Below, one piece after another: positions 11,818 to 23,050 of a DNA stretch of 64,000 bases. The notes below the pieces were generated by a model. That model was given only the letters and a program-made list of their open reading frames with translations. It did no database searches and was not told the DNA's origin. Position 1 is the first letter of the stretch, and each line of letters begins with the position of its first letter. The stretch comes from Biscogniauxia marginata. Its lineage: Eukaryota; Ascomycota; Sordariomycetes; Xylariales; Xylariaceae. The stretch is from contig MU404125.1 of the NCBI GenBank assembly GCA_022695795.1, forward strand, positions 124,001 to 188,000, written 5' to 3'. A program made the position numbers and the translations under genes.

Positions 11818-11878
11818 GGATAGATGGATGGACAGATAGATAGAGAGATAGCATAGCATAGCATTGCATTGCATTGCG
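11818..11878 (+). repeat. Compound GATA / GCATA / GCATT tract
   Basis: GATAGATGGATGG, then GATAGATAGAGAGATA, then GCATA and GCATT units in series. It is a second compound microsatellite in the same spacer. Confidence 0.75.
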
Positions 11879-13662
11879 CGCGTGTAACATTAAACCGCCC
11901 CAGGGTAACCTTCTCCCGTCTGTCGTTGAATCGCCATACCTGCTAACTACCAGCTGTGTGATACGGCGTCGGAGGAGGAAGTCATCGCATGTCGCGTTTC
12001 GGTGAGACTAACGAGTAGGCCCGGCATTGGCTGGCGACGATTAAGGCAGGGAGATCGCAGCTTGGAGGAGGGGTTGTATACAGTAAGTAAGTGCCGTGTG
12101 GAGTCTGGGACGAGAACGCTCTCCGCTGCTAACTGCGGTCCGTCTTGGGATTCCCTGATGAATAACAAATGCGTGGCAGGGGGGCTATAATGGGCCAGAA
12201 GCTCTATGTTACGGTAACAGATCAGAGACGCACTCACTAACCTTGCCGCTGAACCCGCAGACGGTGGGACCTATCTGGAAGTTGGCCGATCTCCGAATCC
12301 ACATCTATCAAGTTTTTAGTGACGGGTCTACTTTTTCTGCTATTTTCATATGATATGATCAAGATCAAAGCGGGTAATCTTAAAGATTGCCTTGGTGCAA
12401 TCTGCTACGAGACTCTATTCCCATGTCCGAAGTTCTCCTTAACTCTCTCGTATGATGCTTGTCTATATACTGTTAGGCGGTCTGCTAGTATAGAACGACG
12501 ATTACTCTCGAACTCACAATGCTCACGTGTCTGGTCATGTAGGTGTTTAGTTATCTTCATTCTTAAGGCATCTCTGTCCAAGAAAAAAAACATGAAACCA
12601 GGGATCATTGAACAGTCATCACAAGTATTACCCCATGAACTAACCTCGGCATGTAGGAATGAGATAAGATAAGTTCTCTTATAAGATACTGCTATGTATC
12701 TCCTTCACTGATAAGTATGGAATTTTCCAGGCTTTAGGTAGTAGTTGTTCTCACCCTAGCTGAGTTTAAGATTCCTTGATCTCCGGTTCGAACTTGGCAG
12801 GGCTGTATTCCGTGGACGCCAAGCCATCCAGAAGGCAAAGATAAGTTGCCCGCTTACTAGGTTAGTTAACAGTATATCCTTGACAACGTTTCTTCCTAGC
12901 CTAACCAGTATCCAAAACTCCTATCAGCTCGAATGCCTAATCGCGAAAGTGTCACGGTCTTTGTTTGTTATACCTAGGTCTTCATTATTCCCCCTTTCCC
13001 TTAGCATTTTAATCCAGATTATAACTACGGATTGGGCCGCTATTGGTCCAAGGGGAGGGCGAAAGGAGAGACATTCCATTCGTCAGAGGTCCAGTGACAT
13101 TAGCGAATGACCAGGGAGACCAACGCCCCCCGCACTGATCGTTGCTAAACAACCCAGACACCTTGCTCCATTGGTTGTATATCGGCTTCCTACCGCGGTA
13201 GCAAATCTCCAGATCCAATCCTGTGCTCACTTATCCTTGTTCCCACCGGTAGAGCATGTGATGACATACCGCTTCTCCCTTGACCTAGCTCAGCTCTCGG
13301 GACGGGCTCGTTTGGTTTGTTGTGTGTACCCAACGTGGCTTAGGAACCCTCCCCCACGCGTAGAGGTGCCTGCCTATCAAGCAGGTATGATGCCATCTAT
13401 ATGCAGGTCCGCACGGGAAGCTTGATCAGCTTAGCTACTAGGCTCTAGAGCTTGATTTTTTCCTGGTAAAGAGGTGACGGTCATCTCGCAAGGAGAGATA
13501 AGCTAGCTGAACATGCGGATCGTTCATCTTGAAATGCTACTTTTCTCGTAGTCAGAAGTAATAAAGGACCTCACTGTACCTAGATAGATGTGATCTTTGG
13601 CTGTGTTCTCTAGCAGCCTGCCGCAATTCTGTCCCGGACAGTAGCTGTACAAGACTGCCGCT

Positions 13663-16150
13663 ATGGCTCAGAATCGTACCCAAAGCCTCCAAGCCCCGAG
13701 AAGGTCGATCTTGGTCATCTTCTCGATAGTTTCATTCTTTATACTGGGTGTGTTCGTCGTCTCCCAATCCAATGCGGCGACACCGGGCTACAAGTTCAAT
13801 TTCGAACGTGCCGCGCGCGTAAACAATCACCGATTGCCGAGCACGCGAGCAGAGGCAACAGGCGACAAATATCTTCTCGGGGTTGGAAAAGCCGATATCA
13901 CTGGCCCTGTCGTCGAAATCAACTTTGCGGGCTACGCCGATACCGCGCAGGTCGGCTCTGGCTTACGACAGCGGATATACTCACGGGCGTTCATCGTCGG
14001 AGATGTCGCCAGCCCGAGCGACCGATTCGTGTATCTGATCCTCGATACTCAAGGCGGCGACACTGCCGTACGATATGGGATTCTGGATGGTGTAGCTGCG
14101 CTTGGGGATGACTATTCTGTATACGGCCAAGGAAACATCGCCGTGACTGGCACCCACTCCCATGCTGGGCCCGGAGCGTGGTTTAACTACCTGCTACCCC
14201 AAATCACCAGCTTCGGATTCGACAAGCAAAGCTACCAAGCTATAGTGGACGGTGCTGTTCTCTCTGTTAAGAGGGCCCACGAGTCCTTGGCTGAGGTAAG
14301 AGTCATCGTCTATAAACCAGCAAGTTTCGAGAGCTAATCGTCTTGTACATAGGGTTACCTTGATTTTGGTGCGAACAAAAATCTCAATTTTTAGGATATG
14401 ATTACCTGACTATAGCAGGGGCGGTGAACATTACCGATAGCAACCTGAGCCGAAGCCTGTACGCCTACATGGCCAACCCGGCCGAAGAACGGGCCCGGTA
14501 CACGGACGACGTCGACAAGGAGATGACCGTGCTGAAGTTCCAGCGCGCTTCTGATAGCAAGAACCTTGGTGTCTTGACCTGGTTTCCTGTCCACGGTACC
14601 TCGATCTACCAGAACAGCACACACGTTGCAGGCGACAACAAGGGTGTGGCGGCCCTATTGTTCGAGAAGGCAATGGAGGGCGAAGATTCTGCAGCGGACG
14701 GGTTCGTGGCGGGTTTCTCTCAGGCAAACGTGGGAGACACTACTCCTAATGTCCTCGGTGCATGGTTAGTTGATACTCATACGGCCGGAAGCTTCTGATG
14801 GAGACTGACACGGCATCAGGTGTGATGATGGGTCCGGCGACATGTGCAGTTACGAAAATAGCACTTGCGCCGACGGCAAATCGCAGGCATGCCATGGCCG
14901 AGGGCCTTCTTTCGAGAAACTCGACCTCGGCATTGCGAGCTGCTACCAAATTGGCAAGAACCAGTACGATGGGGCTAGATCTGTCTACGTATGACTCGAT
15001 ATATTTATTCAATGGAAAGCACTAACTAACTGCTGTCCAGGACTCATTCAGCTCATCGGGCACGCCCGTCGTCGGCTCAACAGTGAAGTCCTTCCACTTC
15101 TATCAGGACATGTCGTTCTGGGGCTTCCAGCTAGAAAACGGGACCCAGGTGCAGACTTGCCCTGCAGCGCTGGGATACTCCTTTGCCGCAGGCACTACAG
15201 ATGGGCCTGGCGCCTTCGACTTCACACAGGGTGACTCTGGGGACCCTGACGCGAGCCCTGTGTGGGCCGTCGTGAAGGACCTTCTCCGAGCTCCGTCCCC
15301 GGAGCAGCAGGCTTGCCAGGAGCCGAAACCCGTGCTCCTCGACGTAGGCGAAATGCCCCTACCCTACCCTTGGAGTCCGAACATTGTCGACGTCCAACTG
15401 CTGCGCGTAGGCCAGTTCGTAATCATCGTCAGTCCCAGCGAGGCGACAACGATGGCGGGTCGCAGGTGGCGTGCCGCCATCAAGGCGGCGGCGGCGGATA
15501 TCACGGAGGCGGAGCCAAAGGTGGTATTAGGAGGCCCAGCTAATACCTACGCGCACTACGTCGCAACGCCCGAAGAGTACGGCATCCAGCGATACGAGGG
15601 GGCGAGCACCTTGTACGGGCCATGGGAGCTGCCCGCATATATCAACCTGACCGTCAGCAACATCCACTACCTGGCGCCCGATTCCACGAGCTCCCCGGCG
15701 CCCGGCCCCAGCCCGCCGGACAACCGCAACGACAGCCTCAGCTTCATCACGGGCGTCGTGCAGGACAACGCCCCGCTGGGCCGGAGCTTCGGGGACTGCA
15801 CCTCCCAGCCGGCGGCGACGTATGCCCGGGGCGCGGTCATCAACGCGACGTTCGTGGGCGCGAACCCGCGCAACAACCTCCGGCTCGAGGGGACCTTCGG
15901 GGCGGTAGAGAAGCAGGGCGCGGACGGCACCTGGACGCAGGTGAGGGACGACTCGGACTGGTCCCTGGTGTACACCTGGACCCGGACGAACTCGGCCCTG
16001 GGCTATAGCGAGGTCGTCATCAGCTGGGAGAGCGAGCTCGACGCCGAGCCCGGCACGTACAGGACGCGGTATTACGGCGACAGCAAGGCGTTGATCGGAG
16101 GCGCGATTACGGCGTTCGAAGGGGTAAGCAATAGTTATATCGTAACGTAA
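13663..16150 (+). CDS. Neutral ceramidase
   Basis: Five exons, 13663-14295, 14353-14368 (16-nt microexon), 14419-14764, 14820-14988 and 15041-16150, give 757 residues. Neutral ceramidases are zinc amidases that split ceramide into sphingoid base and fatty acid. An N-terminal signal or anchor segment (about residues 16-38, LVIFSIVSFFILGVFVV) implies entry to the secretory route. Conserved blocks are LGVGKADITGPVVEINFAGY, GTHSHAGPGAWFNYLLPQ (zinc His region), RSLYAYMANPAEERARY, LTWFPVHGTS, the Cys-containing CDDGSGDMCSYENSTC segment and a C-terminal immunoglobulin-like domain ending ITAFEGVSNSYIVT. The intron positions are forced by the family pattern: exon 2 encodes GYLDF and joins G|GG to AVNITDSN. 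The usual catalytic-serine motif GD-x-SPN reads GDTTPN here, putting Thr at residue 325. It lies between the deaminase and the GH3 gene and converges on the latter. Confidence 0.93.
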
Positions 16151-16370
16151 TCTTAATCTATGAATTCACCAGGCATGAGAGCGCTATATATCCAAACAAC
16201 CCGCAAACAGTTCATCTGATGAGAAGTTGTCAAAGATTTCTCTTGGAAATTAACGTGTCTTATATATATGTTTGTGTAGCAATAGGGAAAGAAATGCCCA
16301 TGATGTAGTTACAAGCTCCCCGCTGTCCAAGTAGTCTAGGTACTCTACCGCGCGAGACCCTCGTTCCTTT

Positions 16371-19091
16371 TCAAGTGACAGTGAGCGTGGCATTAGCCCT
16401 CAAGTCCGCGCTCGAGCTACCAACGTAGATGGCAAAGCCGCCCGGCTCGATCACGTACTCCATGTTGATGTCCCAGAGACCGAGGTCCGCGATGTTCAGG
16501 TCTAGAGTGACGGTCTCGGTGGCGCCCGCCGCGATCGCGACCTTCGAGAAGCCCCTGAGCTGGAGGTTGGGCACCGCGACGCTGCTAATCAGGTCGCGCA
16601 CATACAGCTGCACGACCTCGGCGCCGTCCCTCTCCGACTCGTTGGTCACGTCTACGCTCACCGTGATGCGATCGCTAGCAGAGGCGGTAGTCTGCGAGAG
16701 CGCGAGATTCGCGTACGCGAACGTGCTGTAAGATTTGCCGTAGCCGAACTATGTGGGAGGGGTTGGTCAGTACCGTTTCGTAGGGATACGCTTAGTCGTA
16801 GAGTATTTCTATGTGTCGCACAGATACGAAGAGAAGTACGTACCTCGTATAAAGGCAACGGGCTCGTGAGCACGTAGTTGTTCCCGAACTTGATCGTGCC
16901 GTTCTCGTAGACGGCGCCTGGGTTGGGGAACGCCCGCGCCGAGTTTAGGTAGTCGTAGTAGATCGGCGTCGTGCCGACGTCGTAGGGGAACGACACGGAC
17001 AGCTTGCCCGAGGGGTTCGCGTCACCGAAGAGCACGTCGGCGAGGGCGTGGCCGCCCTGCTCCGACGGGTAGAACTGCTGCACTAATGCGGATGCGGCCT
17101 CCGAGATCCACGGTTCTGTTATGGGTTTGCCCGAGCTGAAGACTACCACCGTCGGCTTGCCCGTGTCGATGATGGCTCTTACGAGATGTGGCATCGCCCC
17201 CACTAAGTTCAGCGAGTGTGTGTCAATGTGCTCGCCGGTAGTCGCGTTGAGTCCAGCCCAGAGCTCGTCCTGGTCCCGCGACCAGGTACCCACAACCACG
17301 ACAGCTACGTCGGCAGATTCGGCCGCGGCGATAGCTTCTTCGAAGCCGGATTGGTCGCTAGACCAGCGCTCACAGCCCTTGGCATAGGTCACTGTCCCTG
17401 TGCTAGCAGCTTGGATCCCGTCTAGAGGCGTCACGCCCCGGTATTGCGCTCTATAGGGGACATAATCACCATACTACATAATAATTATATATTTAGGTGC
17501 TTATCACATAAATATTCGGAGTGATTTGGTTATGAGGTAGGTACTTACATTCATATAGCCATGTGCCATCGGTCCAATGACGGCGATGTTGGCATCTTTA
17601 TTCAGGGGTAGGGCATTATTGTGGTTCTCGAGGAGAACGATAGATTCGGTATCAAGTTGTCTTGCAAGCTCGATGATCTCAGGGGTGTTGATATATTTCG
17701 ACTGTTCTTCCTCCACGACCCCCGTAAAGGGGTTCTCGAAGAGCCCCGCCTCGAACTTGGCGCGTAGTTCTCTCGAGACCGCCTCATCTACAACGTCAAT
17801 GGATAATGTACCGGCCTCGACCATCTCGGGGATCTTTTCGAAATTCCATGATCCGCCGCCCATCTCCACGTCGTTACCTGCTGGAAGGGCCTAGGGGGGC
17901 ATTGTAAATATTTATGGATTAAAAGGAGCTGTTCGGTAACGCACATATTTAATCACCGCGTGTGAGTCTATGGGTGTGTATTCGCACATCTTAAAATCGC
18001 TGCATAACCGATCTGTGCCTCCCGCATCACTCATTACCTATATGGATATCCAACGTCAGAAATGACCGTTCGTGAAGACTATACATGAACTTACGAAATA
18101 CTTGTATCCCCACTGCTCTCTCAGAATTTCTGTGAGCATATGTCTATTCGCAACAGCGGGGACTCCGTCGTAACTATGGTAGGCCGACATTATTGAGTAG
18201 GCACCGCCATCAATGATCGCCCGTTTAAAGGGAGGTAGGTACGTAGTAAGGAGTTCTCGCTCTCCTCCGTGAACAGGAGCACAGTTGATGCCCTGCTCTG
18301 GTGTGGCGAAGGCAGCCTTGTAGTATATGTCAGTAGATCTTCAGGTTGCACTTTAGGGAAGGGGACTGCTCTTACAAAGTGTTTCACCATTGCTGAGACG
18401 TTGCTAGATTGGAGCCCTTTGACATATGAATATGCCAGTTCGCCGGCTCTAAACCAGAGATTAGGACATAGCTGTGGTATGAAAGCAAAAAAAAGACTTA
18501 CAGATAGCCGTCCTCTCCATACGTCTCCTCTACACGTCCGAACCGCAACTCGCGAGCTAAGTCAGCCATGGGACCAAAGATCTGGTTAACCCCCAAAGCT
18601 CTAGCTTCCTGGGCAATAGCTTTTGCCATCTTCTCGATCAAGGCTGGGTTGAAGGAGCAAGCGTGGGCAATAGGCGAGTTGAATATGGTGGCATTCGGTA
18701 TGAGAAACCCGTGTATGCCCTCAGACTGAACCCAAGCGGGAATGCCGAGCGTCGTGTTCTTCACTAGATACTCATGGCCTACCTTGATACCGTCGCTGAG
18801 CATCTTCCACGGAATAGCTACACCGACATAGAATGAACCGGCTCGGGCCTGCATACTCCACTCGAGACCAGTTTGGTTGAGCGAACCATCTGTGGTGTTC
18901 AGCCAGTTTCTAAGATCCCCTTGAACTAATTGTGCCGTCTTCTCTTCGACCGTCATCCGCGATAGCAAGTCCGCAATTCGGCTCTCAACAGGAGCATCAG
19001 GGTCCTTATAAACTGCCGTGCCATTCTGACCTAGCCCGCCCTGGGCTAATGTTATTAGGACGGATAACAATCCTACAATTGAGAACCTCAT
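16371..19091 (-). CDS. nag3: Secreted glycoside hydrolase family 3, probable beta-N-acetylglucosaminidase (NAG3-like)
   Basis: Seven exons on the minus strand (19091-18502, 18448-18376, 18316-18095, 18037-17945, 17890-17549, 17473-16844, 16748-16371) give 775 residues. A signal peptide (MRFSIVGLLSVLITLAQG) implies secretion. The N-terminal GH3 barrel has RMTVEEKTAQLVQGD, the KHF motif followed by AAFATPEQG, MSAYHSYDGVPAVAN, and the nucleophile region VMSDAGGTDRL with Asp299. The C-terminal part has ESIVLLENHNNALPLN, VVVVGTWSRDQDE and FYPSEQGGHALADVLFG, and a fibronectin-III-like domain ends ANATLTVT. All seven exons join in frame with conserved sequence across each junction. GH3 covers beta-glucosidases, beta-xylosidases and N-acetylglucosaminidases. 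Sequence alone does not settle the substrate, and the GlcNAc assignment rests on the cluster. It is tail-to-tail with the ceramidase and head-to-head with the GH31 gene. Confidence 0.85.
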
Positions 19092-20042
19092 CTTTGGTTT
19101 CTCGTCTCGCGAAGTGCTTCAACAAGAATCACAACGCGGGAAAGAGCTTGAGACGAGACACGCAATTAACTTCTGATTACCGTGTCATTAATACGGTCTA
19201 TATACCAAGTAGTTATAGATCCCTAGCTAAGACTGTCCCATTGATTAAGGATCAATCACCCGACCGGCAATCGAATTGTCAGCGGGAGGGCCATCTCCGC
19301 AATCAAGATCGCATTGTCCACTTTGCGCCTTCAGACCATTACGAGAACGCGTGCTCTCCAGGCCTGGACCTTGGCTTCATCTCCTGTGCAGCGCGCTCAG
19401 ACCGACGGGTTTGGGGAACGTCCCAAGCTCGAAACTGCATGGCTGGCGCAAAAATTAGAGAGCATTTGGAGAAGAGTTGGGGAAGACAGTGTACCCTAGT
19501 AACGGAGTATAATAGGGGAGACGACGATGCTAGAGCAAGCCATCTTTCGATTGGTGGGGAAGTTTAATACCGAAAAATCCCATCAAGCTATTTGGTTCGA
19601 TGTTCTCTCGTTCACAATTAAGCCGACAACCACACGATTTCTATACTTACATTTGCCCTCGTCCAAATACTCCGCGTTGCATGCAGTGGCTTCTAAGGAG
19701 TGGTGTAGGCTCGGACGCTGGATGGGCGCCACACGGCGGTCGCATATTCGTATAGACTTCCCCGCTCCCGCAGGTACGGCCCGGCATCCGTCTCATCGTG
19801 ATCATATGGTCTTGAATAGCATGGGAGCAAGCAAGCGCTTCAAATGCTCGACATGAGGATCTGCGTCCGATATGTGGGATGAATTTGTAGTGTTGGTCTT
19901 CTCCAACTCTGTAGCCCTGACTCCTTTCTATTATGAAAAGGCAGTATTTACAGATTCAATTTTGCATCTATCGTACTCCTCAGTCGAATACGATCTTACT
20001 CTAGAGTCGATTTAAGTCACACTAGAGAGAAATACCAATACC
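19092..20042. other. Divergent promoter between GH3 and GH31 genes
   Basis: A 950-bp spacer lies between two divergently transcribed glycosidase genes. No gene is supported. It is the obvious place for shared carbon-source control, but I could not pick out a specific operator by eye. Confidence 0.45.
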
Positions 20043-22632
20043 ATGAAGTTTCGCGATGGGATGTGGCAGACGGCCGAGGGGATGCGGGTCGACTATGCTG
20101 AAGACATCCATGCCATTACGCCAACAGAAAGGGGCTTGAGCCTGCTGTGTCCCACGAGAAAAGTCCTTCATCGGGGAGATACGCTGAATCTCAGCACGCT
20201 AACCATTGTAAGTTCTGGCATCGCAAGGTACGGGTTACGTGGTTAATCGTAACTTTAGGATATAGAGGCCGCTTATGATGGTATTATATCTGTCGAAACG
20301 ACACACTGGGTCGGAGCTGCGAGAAAGGGCCCTGACTTCGATCTCTTCCCTGCTGGCCAACCTAGCGTGGAACCCAAAGTTGTCAAAGGGGAGAAGGGCA
20401 CAACGCTCAGCTCTGGCTCGCTATCTGCTACAGTCCATCCAGACCAACATACTTTCGACATCAAGTTCCACAGTTCCGATGGGTCCAAGCATTTGACTTC
20501 TTTGCTCGGGCGTAGCGTGGGCCTGGCATACAACCCTGCTCCTAGTACTCTCCTACAGACTGGAGATATGCGAAACTTCAAACATTACGTATTTACTCAG
20601 ACAGGGCTGAGTGTTGGCGAGTCAGTCCATGGGCTTGGTGAACGATTCGGAGCTTTCAACAAGGTCGGGCAGTCTGTAGCGCTGTGGAACGCAGACGGCG
20701 GCACTTCCAGTGACCAAGCTTACAAGAACGTCTCTTTCTGGCTCAGCTCAAAGGGCTACGGGATCTTCATAGACACCCCGGGGAAAGTCGAATTGGAAGT
20801 CGGGAGCGAAAGGTGTAGTCGCGTCCAGACGAGCATCGAGGGCCAGAGACTGAAGTGGTATATCATCTATGGCCCGACGCCTAAGGAGGTCCTCGGACGA
20901 TATTCCATCCTGACTGGAAAACCTAGCAAAGTACCTAGTTGGAGCTATGGGCTTTGGCTCAGCACAAGCTTCACAACTAACTATGATGAAGCAACGGTCA
21001 ACTCGTTTCTAGAGGGCATGAAGGAACGAGACACCCAAGTTGACGTTTTTCACTACGACTGCTTCTGGATGAAGGTAAGGAAACCAAAATACAGACACTC
21101 TCTCTGGAAGCATGACTTCACCTTGAAAATACCTACTAAGAATCTAAATGAATGCTTGAGTTCGAGATAGCTGATTCCAAAACCTCTAGGCTTTCACTTG
21201 GACAGATTTCATCTTTGATTCCGAGAGGTTCCCCGACCCCAAGGCGCAGATCACCCGCCTGAAATCCTCGGGCCTAGTGAACAAGGTCTGCGTGTGGATC
21301 AACCCGTACATCGCGCAGCATGGCGCGGCCTTCAAGCATGCGGCCGAGAAGGGCTACCTGCTCAAGAGGAAGAACGGCGACACATGGCAGTGGGACTTAT
21401 GGCAGGCTGGCATGGGCCTGGTGGACTTCACGAACCCCGAAGCCGCGGAGTGGTATGTCGGTTGTCTTAATGGGCTTTTTGACAAGGGTGTCGATTGCAT
21501 CAAGACCGACTTTGGGGAGAGAATACCGACTTTAGATGTGGAGTGGTTCGATAAGTCTGTTGATCCTCACAAGATGCACGTAAGTCTAGGATCTGATAAA
21601 ACCCCCGGCATTTTTGCTAGATAATAAAATGTCTCCTTCCCTGGGAGCTACTGACATCATTCGCAGAACTACTACGCTTTCCTATACAACAAAGTCGTCT
21701 ACGGAGCGCTCCAGAAGCGCTACGGCGATGAAGAGGCCGTCCTATTCGCCCGATCAGCGTGCGCGGGTACTCAGCGGTTCCCCCTCGTCTGGGGCGGCGA
21801 CTGCGAGTCGACGCCGGAAGCCATGGGCGAGTCAGTACGCGGGGGGCTGGGCCTGGGGCTGTGCGGCTACGCCTTCTGGTCCAACGACATTGGCGGGTTC
21901 GAGGGCTACCCGGCGCCGTGGATCTACAAGCGTTGGGTCGCGTTCGGGCTGCTGTGCTCGCACAGCCGCCTCCACGGCAGCGGCTCCTACCGCGTGCCCT
22001 GGACGATCGACGGCGACGACAGGAGCGAGGAGGGCTGCTCGCGGACGCTGGCGAAGTGGACCGCGCTGAAGACGCGGCTCATGCCGTACCTGTTCGCGCA
22101 GGCCGCGAAGGCGGTCGAGGGAGGCTTGCCGCTCTCCCTTCGCGCCATGTGCCTCGAGTTCCCCGAGGACCCGACCTCTTGGTACCTCGACCGTCAGTTC
22201 ATGATCGGAGATAGCCTCCTAGCCGCGCCCATCTTTGAGGAATCTGGAGAGGTCGAGTTCTACCTGCCTAAGGGTAAGTGGACATCGTTCTTCACGAACG
22301 AGGTCCGTGAAGGACCCGGATGGTTCAGGGAGAAGCATAGCTTCAGCAGTCTGCCCCTCTACGTGCGCGAGAATACGGTTCTCGTTCTCGGCAAGCCCGA
22401 GGCTAGGGGTGCGGTGTATGACTATGCACAGGACATTGAGGTCTGTCTGTATCAGGCCCTGGAGGGTGCGAGTGCGGAACTGATCGATAGCGATGGTAAA
22501 GCTTTGGGATACCTCAGAGTGGGTTCCGATGGTAAGCTCGAGGGTAAGGAACTGCTCAAGGGTTCGTGGACTAAGAGTGATAATGGCCGGAGGGTCGATG
22601 AGTCGTACTCTAAAACTATTCAGTTGCTCTGA
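20043..22632 (+). CDS. Glycoside hydrolase family 31, probable alpha-xylosidase (YicI-like)
   Basis: Four exons, 20043-20207, 20259-21074, 21190-21579 and 21667-22632, give 778 residues, close to the 772 of E. coli YicI. No signal peptide is visible, so an intracellular enzyme is expected, acting on alpha-xylosides such as isoprimeverose from xyloglucan. Landmarks are ESVHGLGERFGAFNK (about 205-220), VDVFHYDCFWMK at the exon 2 end followed across the intron by AFTWTDFIFD, the nucleophile motif CIKTDFGERIPT with Asp434, DPHKMH|NYYAFLYNK across intron 3, LFARSACAGTQRFPLVWGGD with acid/base Asp502, and FWSNDIGGFEG. The KTDFGE and WGGDC pair matches the YicI alpha-xylosidase subgroup better than alpha-glucosidases. 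A C-terminal beta domain follows. Its head-to-head arrangement with the secreted GH3 gene suggests coordinated glycan use. Confidence 0.9.
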
Positions 22633-23050
22633 ACGGGAAAATTTAAGGGGTAGCTCTAATATGACATATTGCACGTATATAACCCACGGAGCGCATTCTA
22701 TTGACTTTGAGATCTCGGGCCGCGAATACATGCTCAGATAGTGTCATTTTAATGCTGCCTCGTCTCGTCTTGTCAAAAGGTGACGTGCATTCTTGCATTT
22801 GTAATATATCGAAATAAAAGTAAATGTTATCTAATGAATGACATATGATGGCTACTCGCCATTAGCTGGTAGCTAGCCAGGAAGGTAAATATATATAGAA
22901 AATCACTACATACATACAAGTCTGTTGTACATGGGTTTAGGTTAGAGAATTGGGTATTGAACGTTAATTAGGAGACATCATAATCGTTTCCTTCAAACAC
23001 TTCCCCGAACGCCAACAATGCTACTACAACAAGGTAGGGGTAACCTCGAC
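22633..23050. other. Convergent 3' spacer
   Basis: 418 bp between the GH31 stop and the stop of the giant minus-strand gene. AT-rich, with AATAAA near 22813. No gene. Confidence 0.5.

Larger units (their letters stand above)
10346..13662. other. Intergenic spacer, repeat-containing
   Basis: 3.3 kb with no supported gene. It contains tetranucleotide words near 11216-11236, (GGATA)n and (GGCAT)n pentamer tracts at about 11401-11475, and GATA/GCATT tracts at about 11818-11878. No GlcNAc-6-P deacetylase, transporter, tRNA or rRNA could be recognised in any frame or strand. Confidence 0.5.

Noticed and set aside
12771..12850. Possible tRNA suggested by a GGTTCGAAC box
   Set aside because: No pairing T-stem, acceptor stem or A-box could be built on either strand.
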